This document shows, piece after piece, positions 51,875 to 60,700 of a stretch of 64,000 nt of DNA. This DNA is from QHXW01 sp963752965. Lineage in GTDB: Bacteria > Acidobacteriota > Terriglobia > Bryobacterales > Bryobacteraceae. The translations under genes and the position numbers were made by a program. Where the stretch lies: positions 1-64,000 of the forward strand of contig CAVWAJ010000006.1 of assembly GCA_963752965.1 (NCBI GenBank), read 5' to 3'. The stretch's first letter is position 1; the number at the start of each line of letters is the position of its first letter. The notes beneath the pieces are model-generated. The model searched no databases. It was not told where the DNA came from and saw only the letters and a program-made list of their open reading frames with translations.

Positions 51875-51919
51875 TGGTGGGCGCGACAGGACTCGAACCT
51901 GTGACCTCCTGCGTGTGAA
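51875..51919 (-). other. tRNA-Val(CAC) 3' fragment, putative integration site
   Basis: Read on the minus strand from 51919 this gives anticodon loop TTCACAC (anticodon CAC), anticodon-stem 3' strand GCAGG, variable AGGTC, T arm ACAGG-TTCGAGT-CCTGT, acceptor strand CGCGCCC, A73 and CCA. The 5' half is absent; the bases that should be CCTGC read GATAA. Identity that starts in the anticodon loop and runs to the 3' end is the classical overlap left by tyrosine-recombinase integration into a tRNA gene. The island should then lie at higher coordinates. Confidence 0.8.
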
Positions 51920-52039
51920 TTATCACCGCCATGGGTGCATGATTGATCCTCAGTGATCGTGATTGCCAGCAAGCCTCTGCCTGCACAATCGTTCGCATGC
52001 CTGCTAAGTGAGGCAATTCCGTCAAAATCGCGAGGGGTT

Positions 52040-52060
52040 ACGTCACAATCCACGTCACAA
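52040..52060. repeat. Direct repeat ACGTCACAA, possible integrase arm sites
   Basis: ACGTCACAA occurs at 52040-52048 and again at 52052-52060, one turn apart. Closely spaced short direct repeats about 120 bases from a tRNA crossover site are typical of integrase arm-binding sites. The rest of 51920-52402 has no supported intact gene. A reading frame with C-x-x-C pairs (ACNYC and QCAKC) near 52310-52350 is broken by a stop. Confidence 0.45.
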
Positions 52061-52503
52061 ATTTTCGACGAGGCGAGGCGAAGTTCAAAACGAGGCCGTG
52101 CTCCCGATTCGTGAACCGAAATCGCGCAGATTCAGCCATTACGAGCATATCCGCGCCCAAAGTGGACGCCAACGGCTTTGGCCAGGCATGATGAGATCAT
52201 GGTTCGCCACAGGAACCAGTTATCTAACAATGATCACCAAACAGCTAAACCCCGCAAATGATTGGCGGGGCCCATACTGCGGGCACTTCAACAGGCATAG
52301 CGGACGGGCGTGCAACTACTGCGCGCGCTAATACCAATGCGCGAAATGTGGACGCACTCCGGCGAACGGACGGCTGACACGTGCCGTGTTGCTACAGCGG
52401 GCTGTTCGGCGACAATTAGAACTCCCGGCTGACGACAATTAAAACTCCCGCTCGACGACAACTAATGTGACCATCGAGAATCGCGCTCAAGTAGCGCCAA
52501 GGG

Positions 52504-53991
52504 ATGGTCACGGACGAGCAGGTGAGGAGGCTGAGACAGTTGTCGAATACAGAAAAGAATCAAGAGATTGCGGCGTCGAAGGCGGGAATGGACCCGACAA
52601 CAGCGCGGCGGTATCTGAGCCTGGAAAGATTGCCCAGCGAACTGAAGAAGGAGCGCCAGTGGCGGACCCGCGAAGATCCGTTTGGCGAGGTGTGGGACGT
52701 TGTTCAGCGGCAGATTCAGGAGAGTCCAGGACTGGAAGCCAAGACGGTGTTCGCGTGGCTGCAGCGGGAATACCCGGGGCGGTTCAGTGACGGGCAGATC
52801 CGGACACTGCAACGGCGGGTCAAGCTATGGCGGGTGACGGAAGGACCCGCGCAGGAAGTGTACTTCAGCCAGAAACACGCACCGGGGCGACTGTGTGCGT
52901 CGGACTTCACGCACATGACCGAGCTGGGGATCACGCTGGCGGGGCAGACGTTCGAGCACCTGGTGTACCACTTTGTGCTGACGTATTCGAACTGGGAGAC
53001 GGGCACGATCTGCTATTCGGAGAGCCTGGAGAGTCTCAGCGAAGGATGGCAGAACGCGGTCTGGGAGTTGGGAGCAGTAGCGGCCGAGCACCGCACCGAC
53101 AGCCTGTCGAGCGCGGTCAACAACATGAGCAATCTGGAGGAGTTCAACCGGCGCTATGAAGGGGTGATGAGGTATTACGGGGTGAAGCCGCAGCATACCA
53201 ATCCCGCCAGCCCGAACGAGAATGGCGATGCCGAGCAGAGCCACCACCGGTTCAAGCGAGCTGTGGAGCAGGCGCTGCTGCTGCGAGGGAGCCGTGACTT
53301 TGGGAGCTTGGCCGAGTACGCGCAATTTCTCAAGGATCTGTTTGCGCAGCGGAATGCGGGCCGGCGGGCCCGGTTGTCGGAAGAGATGGCGGTGATGCGG
53401 GAGTTACCGGCGCGGCGGATGGAATCGGCCAAACGGGAGCGGGTGAAGGTGGACTCTGGCAGTCTGATCCACGTAGAGCGGAACGCGTATTCGGTGAACA
53501 GCCGTCTGATTGGGGCGCAGGTGGAAGCGCGGTCGTACCTGGACCATGTCGAGGTTTGGTACGGGCAGAGGAAGGTAGAAGACCTGCCGCGGCTGCGCGG
53601 GCGGGGCAAGCATCGCATCGATTACCGGCACATCATCGAATGGCTGGTCCGCAAGCCGGGGGCCTTTGAGAACTACCGGTATCAACAGGATCTGTTTCCG
53701 ACCAGCCGGTTTCGTATGGCTTACGATGCGCTGAAAGACACGACGCCGAACCGGTCGAGCAAAGAGTACTTGAAGATTCTGAAACTGGCGGCAGTGGCCG
53801 GCGAGGTCCAGGTAGATGAGGCTTTGCGTGAGCTCCTGGAGGGGAATGCGGAGACAGTGATTACGGTGGAGTCGATCGAGGAAGCGCTGGCCAAACTCGA
53901 TACCATTTCGGCGGTGACGATGGTGGAAGTGGCGCCGGTGAACCTGGCCAGCTTTGACCAGTTATGCACGGAGATGGGGGTGCGGCAATGA
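52504..53991 (+). CDS. istA: IS21 transposase IstA
   Basis: This 495-residue protein has an N-terminal helix-turn-helix (about 17-38, EKNQEIAASKAGMDPTTARR) and a DDE integrase core with D134 (LCASDFTHM), D199 (EHRTDSLSS) and E244 (NENGDAEQSHH). A C-terminal beta-barrel region with LIHVERNAYSVNSRLIGAQV completes it. All catalytic residues are present. Its stop overlaps the istB start by 4 bases, the usual coupling in IS21. Confidence 0.95.
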   Translation: MVTDEQVRRLRQLSNTEKNQEIAASKAGMDPTTARRYLSLERLPSELKKERQWRTREDPFGEVWDVVQRQIQESPGLEAKTVFAWLQREYPGRFSDGQIRTLQRRVKLWRVTEGPAQEVYFSQKHAPGRLCASDFTHMTELGITLAGQTFEHLVYHFVLTYSNWETGTICYSESLESLSEGWQNAVWELGAVAAEHRTDSLSSAVNNMSNLEEFNRRYEGVMRYYGVKPQHTNPASPNENGDAEQSHHRFKRAVEQALLLRGSRDFGSLAEYAQFLKDLFAQRNAGRRARLSEEMAVMRELPARRMESAKRERVKVDSGSLIHVERNAYSVNSRLIGAQVEARSYLDHVEVWYGQRKVEDLPRLRGRGKHRIDYRHIIEWLVRKPGAFENYRYQQDLFPTSRFRMAYDALKDTTPNRSSKEYLKILKLAAVAGEVQVDEALRELLEGNAETVITVESIEEALAKLDTISAVTMVEVAPVNLASFDQLCTEMGVRQ

Positions 53992-54773
53992 GCGCGGTCG
54001 CTGACGTACGCCCGGCGCTGATTGGGCATCTGAAGGATTTGCACTTGCCGACGGTGCGGGAGTGCTACGAAGACACGGCGCGGCGGGCGGAACGAGAGAC
54101 GCTGAGCTATGAGCAGTATCTGCTGGAAGTGATCTCGCGGGAATGCGAGCAGCGGCGGAAGTCCAGGGTGCAGCGGCTGCTGAAAGACTCGGCGCTACCG
54201 CTGGAGAAGTCGCTGCAGAGTTTCGATCTAAAGAGGTTGCCGGGGAAAGCGACACGGCAGCTGCGAACGCTGCTGGACGGCAGCTTTCTGGACCGGAAAG
54301 AGAACGTTTTGGTTTTCGGGAATCCCGGATCGGGGAAGAGCCATCTTCTGACGGCACTGGCTCAGGAACTGGTGGTGATGCGGGAGCGCAAGATGCACTT
54401 CACCAAGTGCGCCTTGCTCATGCAGAACTTACTGGCCGCCAAGCGGGACCTACGGTTGAGCCGGGAGATCAAACGACTGGGGCGCTATGACGGCTTGATC
54501 ATCGACGATCTGGGCTACTCGCAGCAGAGCCGGGACGACATGGAAGTCGTGTTCACCTTGTTGGCCGAGCGTTACGAACGCGGCAGCGTACTGATGACCA
54601 GCAATCTGCCGTTCTCCAAATGGGAAGCCATCTTCAAAGACGCCATGATGACGGCGGCAGCCATCGACCGACTGGTGCACCATAGCGTGATCATCGAACT
54701 GAACATTCCGAGTTACCGGGTGGAGCACGCCAAGAAGAATCAACAGGCGGAAAGCCAGGGCGAGAGTGAATGA
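53988..54773 (+). CDS. istB: IS21 helper ATPase IstB
   Basis: This 261-residue protein starts at ATG 53988 (MSAVADVRPALIGHLKDLHL). An N-terminal helical domain is followed by an AAA+ ATPase with Walker A GNPGSGKSH (111-119), Walker B GLIIDDLGY and sensor MTSNLPFSKW. IstB assembles on target DNA and stimulates the IstA transposase. The C-terminus is charged. The protein looks intact, so the element may be active. Confidence 0.95.
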   Translation: MSAVADVRPALIGHLKDLHLPTVRECYEDTARRAERETLSYEQYLLEVISRECEQRRKSRVQRLLKDSALPLEKSLQSFDLKRLPGKATRQLRTLLDGSFLDRKENVLVFGNPGSGKSHLLTALAQELVVMRERKMHFTKCALLMQNLLAAKRDLRLSREIKRLGRYDGLIIDDLGYSQQSRDDMEVVFTLLAERYERGSVLMTSNLPFSKWEAIFKDAMMTAAAIDRLVHHSVIIELNIPSYRVEHAKKNQQAESQGESE

Positions 54774-54813
54774 GGCGGAGGTCCGCACAAAACCCAAAAG
54801 CCGGGAGGAAAAA

Positions 54814-54992
54814 GAGCTGTGGAAATGCCGGGTCTGTGGAAAGAGTGGAAAGCCAAAGGCAGGCTTCCCACTCTTCCCACGAGCCCCCTTGGAAATCTCG
54901 CCAACAGCGAGCGAGCCTCCCACATTTCCACAGCTCCGGCGATGACGGCGGATGGGAACGTGCAAAACCAGAAGCAGGTTTTTCACGTTCCC
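54814..54992. other. Strong inverted repeats in the IS21 3' non-coding region
   Basis: Outer arms at 54814-54827 (GAGCTGTGGAAATG) and 54923-54936 are perfect complements over 14 bp. They enclose a second hairpin with 19-bp arms at 54836-54854 and 54862-54880; its two mismatches would be G-U pairs in a minus-strand RNA. A separate hairpin has 16-bp arms at 54954-54969 and 54977-54992 with one mismatch and a 7-nt loop. Short open frames here are repeat-derived and not genes. It could be a structured RNA, a terminator or an inserted repeat. Confidence 0.6.
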
Positions 54993-55161
54993 ACCGCCAC
55001 GGATCCTCGTACTCCAAAAACAAAAAAACCGGGCCGCGGAACGGGCTTCGCCCTCCGCCCAGCGGCGGGCGCTCCGCGCCCCGCCTAAGAGCTAAAAAGT
55101 AGTTGTCGTTGATAGGGAGAAATAGTTGTCGTCAACCCAAAAGAATAGTTGACGCCGGACA

Positions 55162-55497
55162 GCGGGCGGCCGAGCACAGAATTCAGGCGATGCTCAAGAA
55201 GCATGGGCTGTAGCGCGCGATGCACCACCGAGCCGATCAGCAACCGTGCCGCCTGATGTGATCCCAGTTACGCGCGTGGGGCATCGCCCAAAGCCAGCCT
55301 TTTCGCAGATGTTACCTTCCAGTGCGCTAAGAAGCTGATAACATGGCCCGAGGGAGTTTTCGGTATCCAAAGGTGGCCGGACCGGCCGCCTGATCGGAGT
55401 GGGAGTGTGGATGCTCGAGCCGGGCGAAGACAGGATCGGCGTGCATCGACTGCGTGAAGTCCTTACGAACGCGACTTGAATTTAGGAGAATTTCTCA
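55162..55497 (+). pseudogene. Right flank of IS21: tail of the disrupted host frame, then gene-free DNA
   Basis: Removing IS21 and one GCGGGC joins 52342-52402 to 55168 onward in a single frame ending at TAG 55211-55213 with RAVLLQRAAEHRIQAMLKKH. Upstream of the insertion the same frame has a QCAKCGRTP zinc-finger-like start. IS21 therefore probably interrupted a small Cys-containing gene that was already broken by a stop further upstream. From 55214 to the next start I see only AGGAGA at about 55482, the likely ribosome site for the gene at 55498. Confidence 0.4.
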
Positions 55498-56427
55498 TTG
55501 GAACGACGCGATTTCTTTGGCGGTGCGCTCGGTCTCTTCGGCGCGTCGCAACTGTCTGCCCAAACACCGTTATCCGCCGGTGATGTCTTCATCGAACGGG
55601 CGGCAACTGGAGAGCCGCGCAAGGGAAGGGTGCTGGCGCTCATCACGCCTCACTTGGATGACGGACCGTTCTTTGCATGCGGCACGGTGGCCAAACTGCT
55701 CAAAGAGGGTTACGCCGGATATTTCATCCGGACTAGCAACGACGAAAAGGACTCCTATGATCTCACTCTGGGTGAAACCGTCGCGGCCAATGAGCGTGAC
55801 ACAAGCGAGTTTTTGAAAGCATCGGGGTTGAAGCAGGCGTTCGATCTCGGCTATCGAAACCATCGCATGGACGACGTGGCGCGCACCGAAATACGCGCCC
55901 GTCTGATCTTTCTATTCCGGCTGCTCAAGGTCGACACCATTTTCAGCTACGATCCCTGGGGCCACTACGAAGAAAACCCCGATCATTATGTCACTGCGCA
56001 GGCTGTGGAAGCGGCGTGCTGGATGTCGGGCGGGCACCTGGATATGCCGGAGCATTCCGCCGCAGGCTTGAAGCCGCACAGTGTCAGGGAGAAATACTAT
56101 TTCGCCAGAGGTCCGCAACTCGTGAATCGCGTCGTCGATATCGGTCCCACGCTGGAAACGAAACTTTCCTGCCTCCGATCGTGCCGAACTATGATGACCC
56201 ACATGATCAAGGATCTCAATGCGTCAGTTGCGGAACGCAACCTCCGTTTGCCCGCTCTTGCGGGCGATGAGAGCGCCGCGATCCACGAATTCACAAAAGT
56301 GGCAGTTGAAAACCGTGATCGCGTGATTGGCGGGAAGTACGGTCTAGATTACGGCGAAGAGTTTCATTACATCGGGCCGGACAAGTCGCTGGACGATTAC
56401 GTCTCACGCAATGCCGTGCGGCTCTGA
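55498..56427 (+). CDS. PIG-L family deacetylase-like protein with RR signal
   Basis: This 309-residue protein has a TTG start with AGGAGA 8 bases before it, beginning MERRDFFGGALGLFGASQLS, a Tat-like signal. The PIG-L/LmbE metal motif reads ITPHLDDGPFFACGT instead of AHPDDE-x5-G. His, the second Asp and the Gly are kept, but the Glu is replaced by Gly. The third ligand is probably in ENPDHYVTAQAV. Family members deacetylate N-acetylglucosaminyl groups using zinc. The altered motif may mean changed activity. Confidence 0.8.
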   Translation: MERRDFFGGALGLFGASQLSAQTPLSAGDVFIERAATGEPRKGRVLALITPHLDDGPFFACGTVAKLLKEGYAGYFIRTSNDEKDSYDLTLGETVAANERDTSEFLKASGLKQAFDLGYRNHRMDDVARTEIRARLIFLFRLLKVDTIFSYDPWGHYEENPDHYVTAQAVEAACWMSGGHLDMPEHSAAGLKPHSVREKYYFARGPQLVNRVVDIGPTLETKLSCLRSCRTMMTHMIKDLNASVAERNLRLPALAGDESAAIHEFTKVAVENRDRVIGGKYGLDYGEEFHYIGPDKSLDDYVSRNAVRL

Positions 56428-56452
56428 GATCTTTCAGGATCTCTCGACTGTC

Positions 56453-56901
56453 AAATCGGCAACGGCCCGCCGGAGATGCGCGTTCTCTTTCTGGAGATCG
56501 GCAGTAAACGTCTTTTTTGGCATTTTCCGGGTTCCGCATGACGCATCGCCGGATCTGGGCCTTTGAGCGCGATGAGAACCGGTTCTATAGCACGCGCCTC
56601 GCGGATCTTACCCAGCGCCCTAGAAGCCGCATGGCGCACTGTCGGATCTGGATCTCTCAGGGCGCCGCAGAGCTGCTCGACGGCGTGTACATCGCCGATC
56701 TCCTCCAGCACCGGCGACCCTCCTTCGTACGCTGGAAATAAACGCCGGCCTGACGTTCAATCCCGCCAGCGGCGTGGCCCAGTCCGCCAACGCCGTTTCG
56801 TCCCAGGTCTTGGGTATGGCTGTGTCAGCACGCGGCTGCGGCCAGAGTAACGACGCCCCCCAAGCGGCAACCAGGAAGGAGTAGATCAACGCCCGGGTCA
56901 C
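56453..56901 (-). pseudogene. Secreted HEAT-repeat protein, degraded
   Basis: The N-terminus (ATG 56901) has a signal peptide and then TAIPKTWDETALADWATPLA and GLNVRPAFIS, a segment recurrent in secreted acidobacterial proteins. After about 56725 the frame shifts, and HEAT-repeat-like sequence follows in another frame (EIGDVHAVEQLCGALRDPDP, TVRHAASRALGKIREARAIE). The expected long middle part is missing, and reading breaks down towards 56453. This appears to be an internally deleted, frameshifted relic. Confidence 0.6.
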
Positions 56902-57057
56902 AACGGCTTTCCCATTAGGGGGCCAGTATACTACGCGGGGAGCCCGGCAGCAGAGCCCCAGGCCACTCGTCGATCGCGGAGACTCGTCCCACCAACGTCT
57001 CTATATTATGCGAACGTCAATAGGCAGGGGTCCGCAAACGTGGTAGGATTTCGGGCT

Positions 57058-57981
57058 ATGAGAAGTGCGTCTGTGTGTTTGGCGGTTCTCCTTTGGATAC
57101 TCCGGTGTCCAATGGCGGAGGCCACATCCAATCAGGATATGGAGGGTGTTCGCGAAGTCATCGCAGGTCTAATGAAGTCGTGGAATATACACGATATGCA
57201 TGCGTTCGCAGATCTGTTTGCTGAGGACGCCAGCTTCGTCAACGTTAACGGCTCATGGCTGAAAACACGCGCGGAGATCGAGGAGAGCCATAAGGTCGTG
57301 CACTCGAGCATATTTAAGAACAGCAGGGCCGAAATAACGCCAGCCAAGATCCGTTTTCCTAAACCCGATGTGGCAATCGTGCAGGCGAGGTGGCAGATCA
57401 CGGGCGATTCGCGAAATCCGGAAGCGCGCGATTATGTGATGACGCTAATCCTTCGGAAGCAGCAGGATCGGTGGAGGATTCTTGCGGCCCAGAACGGGTC
57501 AACAGAGGACCGGTCCACGCTCGGTTTCGCAAACCTCCGTCCCGGTGACGTTGCTCCGATTCCTGCATCGGGGGCTCCGGGTTCGTCTCCCTCGACGGAG
57601 GAACGCGCACGCGCGGTCATCTCAGCATTCGACAATGCCTGGAATCACCGTGATGCATCAACCATCGCTAGGCTCTTCGCATCGAGGTCAGACCTTGTTG
57701 ACACGAGCGCGCGGTGGGTTCAGGGCAACCGGGAAATCGCCAGCCACATCCTAAAACTTCAGGTGCCCGGCCTGAAAAACCCAGCTTTAACATCGGGCAT
57801 CGAAAGATTCACGTTACTTCATCCGGACATCGCATTTGCGCAACTGCGCTGGAAGCTGGAACCGTCAGGTACCTCAGCCATGCAGATACAGGGCATGGGC
57901 CTTCGCGTCCTGCAGCGCCTAGGCTCATCTTGGCAAATGGTGGCGTATGAAGACACAATAATCCGGGCATCGGCCCGCTAG
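57058..57981 (+). CDS. Secreted protein with two SnoaL/DUF4440-like domains
   Basis: This protein has 307 residues from ATG 57058 (MRSASVCLAVLLWILRCPMA, a signal peptide); an in-frame ATG/GTG 18 bases upstream is possible. Two NTF2-like modules follow. The first (about 30-140) contains IAGLMKSWNIHDMHAFADLF and VNVNGSWLKTRAEIEESH. The second (about 185-305) contains VISAFDNAWNHRDASTIARL and VDTSARWVQGNREIASH. Such domains bind small ligands or act as ketosteroid-isomerase-like enzymes; no role can be named. Confidence 0.75.
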   Translation: MRSASVCLAVLLWILRCPMAEATSNQDMEGVREVIAGLMKSWNIHDMHAFADLFAEDASFVNVNGSWLKTRAEIEESHKVVHSSIFKNSRAEITPAKIRFPKPDVAIVQARWQITGDSRNPEARDYVMTLILRKQQDRWRILAAQNGSTEDRSTLGFANLRPGDVAPIPASGAPGSSPSTEERARAVISAFDNAWNHRDASTIARLFASRSDLVDTSARWVQGNREIASHILKLQVPGLKNPALTSGIERFTLLHPDIAFAQLRWKLEPSGTSAMQIQGMGLRVLQRLGSSWQMVAYEDTIIRASAR

Positions 57982-58354
57982 TTCAGCAGTCTTCCCCAAG
58001 ACGCTGCTACTTAGCAGTCCCGCCGAAAGGGCACCGTACTCGGCGCCGCGAAGTGGATGAAACGGATGCGTTATTCGGAACCGACCCGGGGTGTTTCCCA
58101 GACAACCTGCAGTGGATGACTCTCGACATCATCCACAACTCATACTTGAATCAGGATTTCCATTATCGCGAGCGCCGACCTTCATGTCACGCAACGTATA
58201 GGTGGCTCTTCGTTCCCAGGGGGTTGTCCTGAGCGACCGATGATGTACCAAAAAGCATTATGAAAACGAGCAAGCCGGCGATTGAAAACATAGCTGTTTT
58301 TCTTTGCGAAAGCTTGTACCAAATAGATTACTTTATGATACACTCGTAAGTGCT
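57982..58354. other. Gene-free stretch upstream of serine recombinase
   Basis: No supported gene was found in this 373-base stretch. TTGTAC (58314-58319) followed by a TATGAT-like box at 58334-58339 is a weak promoter candidate for the recombinase. A local AT-rich patch from about 58300 to 58350 contrasts with the surrounding GC-rich DNA and could include the recombination site. Confidence 0.35.
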
Positions 58355-58963
58355 ATGAAACACCAAGTGAAGGTTGAGAAAGTAGCGCTGTACGCCCGTG
58401 TCTCGACGAAGGATGGGCGCCAAGACACCGAAAACCAGTTGATTGCACTCCGGGAGTACTGCCGGAAGCAGGGATGGGAGATTACCGGCGAGTACGTGGA
58501 CCACGAAACAGGCGGAACGTCCAAACGACCCCACTTTCAGCGGATGTTTACGGACGCGCGGGTCAGGAAGTTTGACTTGGTGCTGTTCTGGAGCTTGGAC
58601 CGTCTTTCCCGCGAAGACGTCTCGGCCACGCTCTCGCACCTGGAGCGACTGACGGTGGCCGGCGTCGAATGGCGCTCCTACACAGAAGAGTACCTGGACT
58701 CAACCGGCCTGTTCAGGGACGCCGTGATCGCGATTCTGGCTGTGATCGCGAAGCAAGAGCGTGTCAGACGTTCTGAGCGTGCGTCCGCGGCCATAGCCAG
58801 GCTACGGCGCCAGGGGCGAACAGAGCACCTGGGGCGCCCGCGTCTGGTGGTGGACCGCGATAGGGCCCGCCGGCTGCGTAAGGAGGGCTGGAGCGTGCGC
58901 AAGATCGCGGATGAGCTGGGCGTTTCAGCCATGACGGTACAGCGCATTGTGACCGCGGCGTAA
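58355..58963 (+). CDS. Serine recombinase (resolvase/invertase family)
   Basis: This protein has 202 residues from ATG 58355 (MKHQVKVEKVALYARVSTKD). The catalytic domain has the nucleophile Ser in YARVSTKDG, then DTENQLIALREYC, DLVLFWSLDRLSREDV and a long helix (IAVIAKQERVRRSERASAAI). The C-terminal Hin-type helix-turn-helix is DRARRLRKEGWSVRKIADEL with GVSAMTVQRI. The size is normal for a small resolvase or invertase. No transposase is adjacent, so it may act in inversion or resolution of the surrounding island. Confidence 0.9.
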   Translation: MKHQVKVEKVALYARVSTKDGRQDTENQLIALREYCRKQGWEITGEYVDHETGGTSKRPHFQRMFTDARVRKFDLVLFWSLDRLSREDVSATLSHLERLTVAGVEWRSYTEEYLDSTGLFRDAVIAILAVIAKQERVRRSERASAAIARLRRQGRTEHLGRPRLVVDRDRARRLRKEGWSVRKIADELGVSAMTVQRIVTAA

Positions 58964-59245
58964 GGGCGTGGTGGCTCAAAACGTTTTGCTTGTTCGCTTG
59001 CAGCGGCCAACGGGCGGCCCGCCGCGATTAGTTGGACGGAAGGGCTGTTGTCAACAGCAATCGAGGCCCCCACTTGTCTTTTGCTATATCCCCTCTCGGT
59101 TCAATCAGTTAGCGGCTGCCTGACCGTTTTTGGCGCATCAATGGAACTTGCTCCACCGATTGTGTCTCCGGCCCGAATTTATCGCTTCCAGACCGGCGCA
59201 GGAGTGAGCCGAAGAAGCTCCCCCTCCTTCGCCGGGGAGGAAGCG

Positions 59246-59908
59246 ATGAAAGGTTCGAGCTTGTTTGTGGCTGGGTTCGTGTGGGGCGGGCTGGCCTTCG
59301 CGCAAAACGGCAGCAGAATCACGATTCTCGTCTACAACTATGCGCAGTTACCTGTGGATACTCTGGTGCGAGCCGAAGACGAAGCAGCGCGAGTCTTCCG
59401 GCACGCCGGCATCGAGACTGTGTGGCGGGACTGCCGGGCTGATGACTTCGTGCCAAAGCGTGTACCTTGCCCGAGCCCGAGTGCTGCGAGTCCGGGTTTG
59501 CGAATTCAATTGCGATTTCAACTCTTGCCCGACGCGGTGCACCGGGACACAATGGGCTTCTCGACGGGGTATCTCGCCACGATTTCCCTCGAATACGCTG
59601 AGGACCTCGCACGCTCAGACATGGGTGCCGTGCCTGAAATTCTGGGGCACATCGCGGCTCACGAGATCGGCCACGTTTTGTTGGGAACCGGGCATACCGT
59701 GTCCGGCATCATGCGAGCTCGATGGAGCTTAAACGACTGGGACCTGCTCCGGCAAGGCAGTCTGTTCTTCACGCCGCCGCAGGCCCACTTCCTAAGAAAC
59801 GAGCTGCTTGTGGAGGCTCCAAAGGCACCCTGCCCCGAGATTGCAAGCCATTGTGCCGACACCGGCAGAGGGGAATCAGCCCTTCTGGTAGGACGGCCGG
59901 TCAATTAG
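59246..59908 (+). CDS. Secreted metzincin-like zinc protease
   Basis: This protein has 220 residues from ATG 59246, with GGGGAGGAA just upstream. It begins MKGSSLFVAGFVWGGLAFAQ, a signal peptide. The zinc motif is HEIGHVLLGTGH (HExxHxxGxxH), followed by a Met-turn candidate in SGIMRARWS 5 residues later. The rest shows no domain I recognise. Cysteines are sparse. It may be a small secreted peptidase; the frame is open 66 codons further upstream, but without similarity or a ribosome site. Confidence 0.7.
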   Translation: MKGSSLFVAGFVWGGLAFAQNGSRITILVYNYAQLPVDTLVRAEDEAARVFRHAGIETVWRDCRADDFVPKRVPCPSPSAASPGLRIQLRFQLLPDAVHRDTMGFSTGYLATISLEYAEDLARSDMGAVPEILGHIAAHEIGHVLLGTGHTVSGIMRARWSLNDWDLLRQGSLFFTPPQAHFLRNELLVEAPKAPCPEIASHCADTGRGESALLVGRPVN

Positions 59909-60112
59909 TGCCTGGATTGCACTGAACTGATTCGCCAGCACTCCTCTGGTGCTGCCAGCCACATCATCGCATTCGAAGAGCAGCGATCCGTGGCGTATTC
60001 AGCGAGCCTTGGGGTGTTGCTCCATTCCCGTCTCGAACCTGATCCACCGCTGATTTGCTTCCGCCCGCAAAAGCGCTACACTCTGCTCAGATAACAGCGG
60101 GGCTCCAGAGCA

Positions 60113-60700
60113 ATGGAGCAGGCGGAATCGGAACCGGTGACGCAGCTTCTCCTCGGTTGGAGAGGGGGAGACGAGCAGTGTCTCAGTCAGCTGATCCCGT
60201 TGGTCGAGAGCGAACTCCGGCAGATTGCTCACCGGTACATGCGGATGGAGCGGCCCGGCCATACTCTGCAAACCACCGCCCTCGTCAATGAGGCGTACCT
60301 GAAGCTGATGAACCACGCGCAGGCGGAGTGGCAGAACCGGGCCCACTTTTTCGGCATCGCCGCACAGTTGATGCGGCACATTCTGGTCGATCATGCTCGC
60401 GGGCTCTGCCGGGAAAAACGGGGAGGCGGCGCACAACACCTTGCCCTCAATGAAGGCCTGGTTTTTTCGCCGCGCAAATCGGCCGCGCTTGTCGCGCTGG
60501 ACGATGCGCTCATCGAGCTCGCGAAATTCGATGCGCGCAAGGCGAAAGTCGTGGAACTTCGGTACTTCGGCGGGATGAGCGTGGAAGAGACGGCGGAGGT
60601 GCTCGGCGTGCACGCGAACACGGTCACCAACGACTGGAGTCTGGCCAAGATCTGGCTCAAACGCGAGCTCAGCCGCGAGGCGGCGCGGAATGCAGGCTGA
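60113..60700 (+). CDS. ECF sigma factor of the acidobacterial/planctomycete type (TIGR02999-like)
   Basis: This 195-residue protein has region 2 with LQTTALVNEAYLKLM and the HFFGIAAQLMRHILVDHARG block, and region 4 with LRYFGGMSVEETAEVLGVHA and NTVTNDWSLAKIWLKREL. This group of ECF factors usually has a neighbouring Ser/Thr kinase instead of a classical anti-sigma factor. Here the kinase gene overlaps it by 11 bases. Control by phosphorylation is inferred from that pairing. Confidence 0.9.
   Translation: MEQAESEPVTQLLLGWRGGDEQCLSQLIPLVESELRQIAHRYMRMERPGHTLQTTALVNEAYLKLMNHAQAEWQNRAHFFGIAAQLMRHILVDHARGLCREKRGGGAQHLALNEGLVFSPRKSAALVALDDALIELAKFDARKAKVVELRYFGGMSVEETAEVLGVHANTVTNDWSLAKIWLKRELSREAARNAG

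Larger units (their letters stand above)
52403..55161 (+). mobile_element. Complete IS21-family insertion sequence, 2759 bp
   Basis: The left end starts TGTTCGGCGACAATTA and the right end, read inward, TGTCCGGCGTCAACTA. Each end has further inner copies of a GACGACAA(C/T)TA-type box, as expected for IS21 multiple terminal repeats. GCGGGC directly flanks both sides (52397-52402 and 55162-55167), a 6-bp target duplication. The element carries istA and istB plus a 388-base non-coding 3' part with strong hairpins. Confidence 0.92.

Noticed and set aside
47635..51919. The two tRNA-like pieces as halves of one split tRNA
   Set aside because: Acceptor strands do not pair: GGCGAGT on the 5' piece against CGCGCCC on the 3' piece.
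54740..55102. Several 63-110 residue open frames on both strands after istB
   Set aside because: They follow inverted repeats in the IS21 3' region and resemble each other only because of those repeats.
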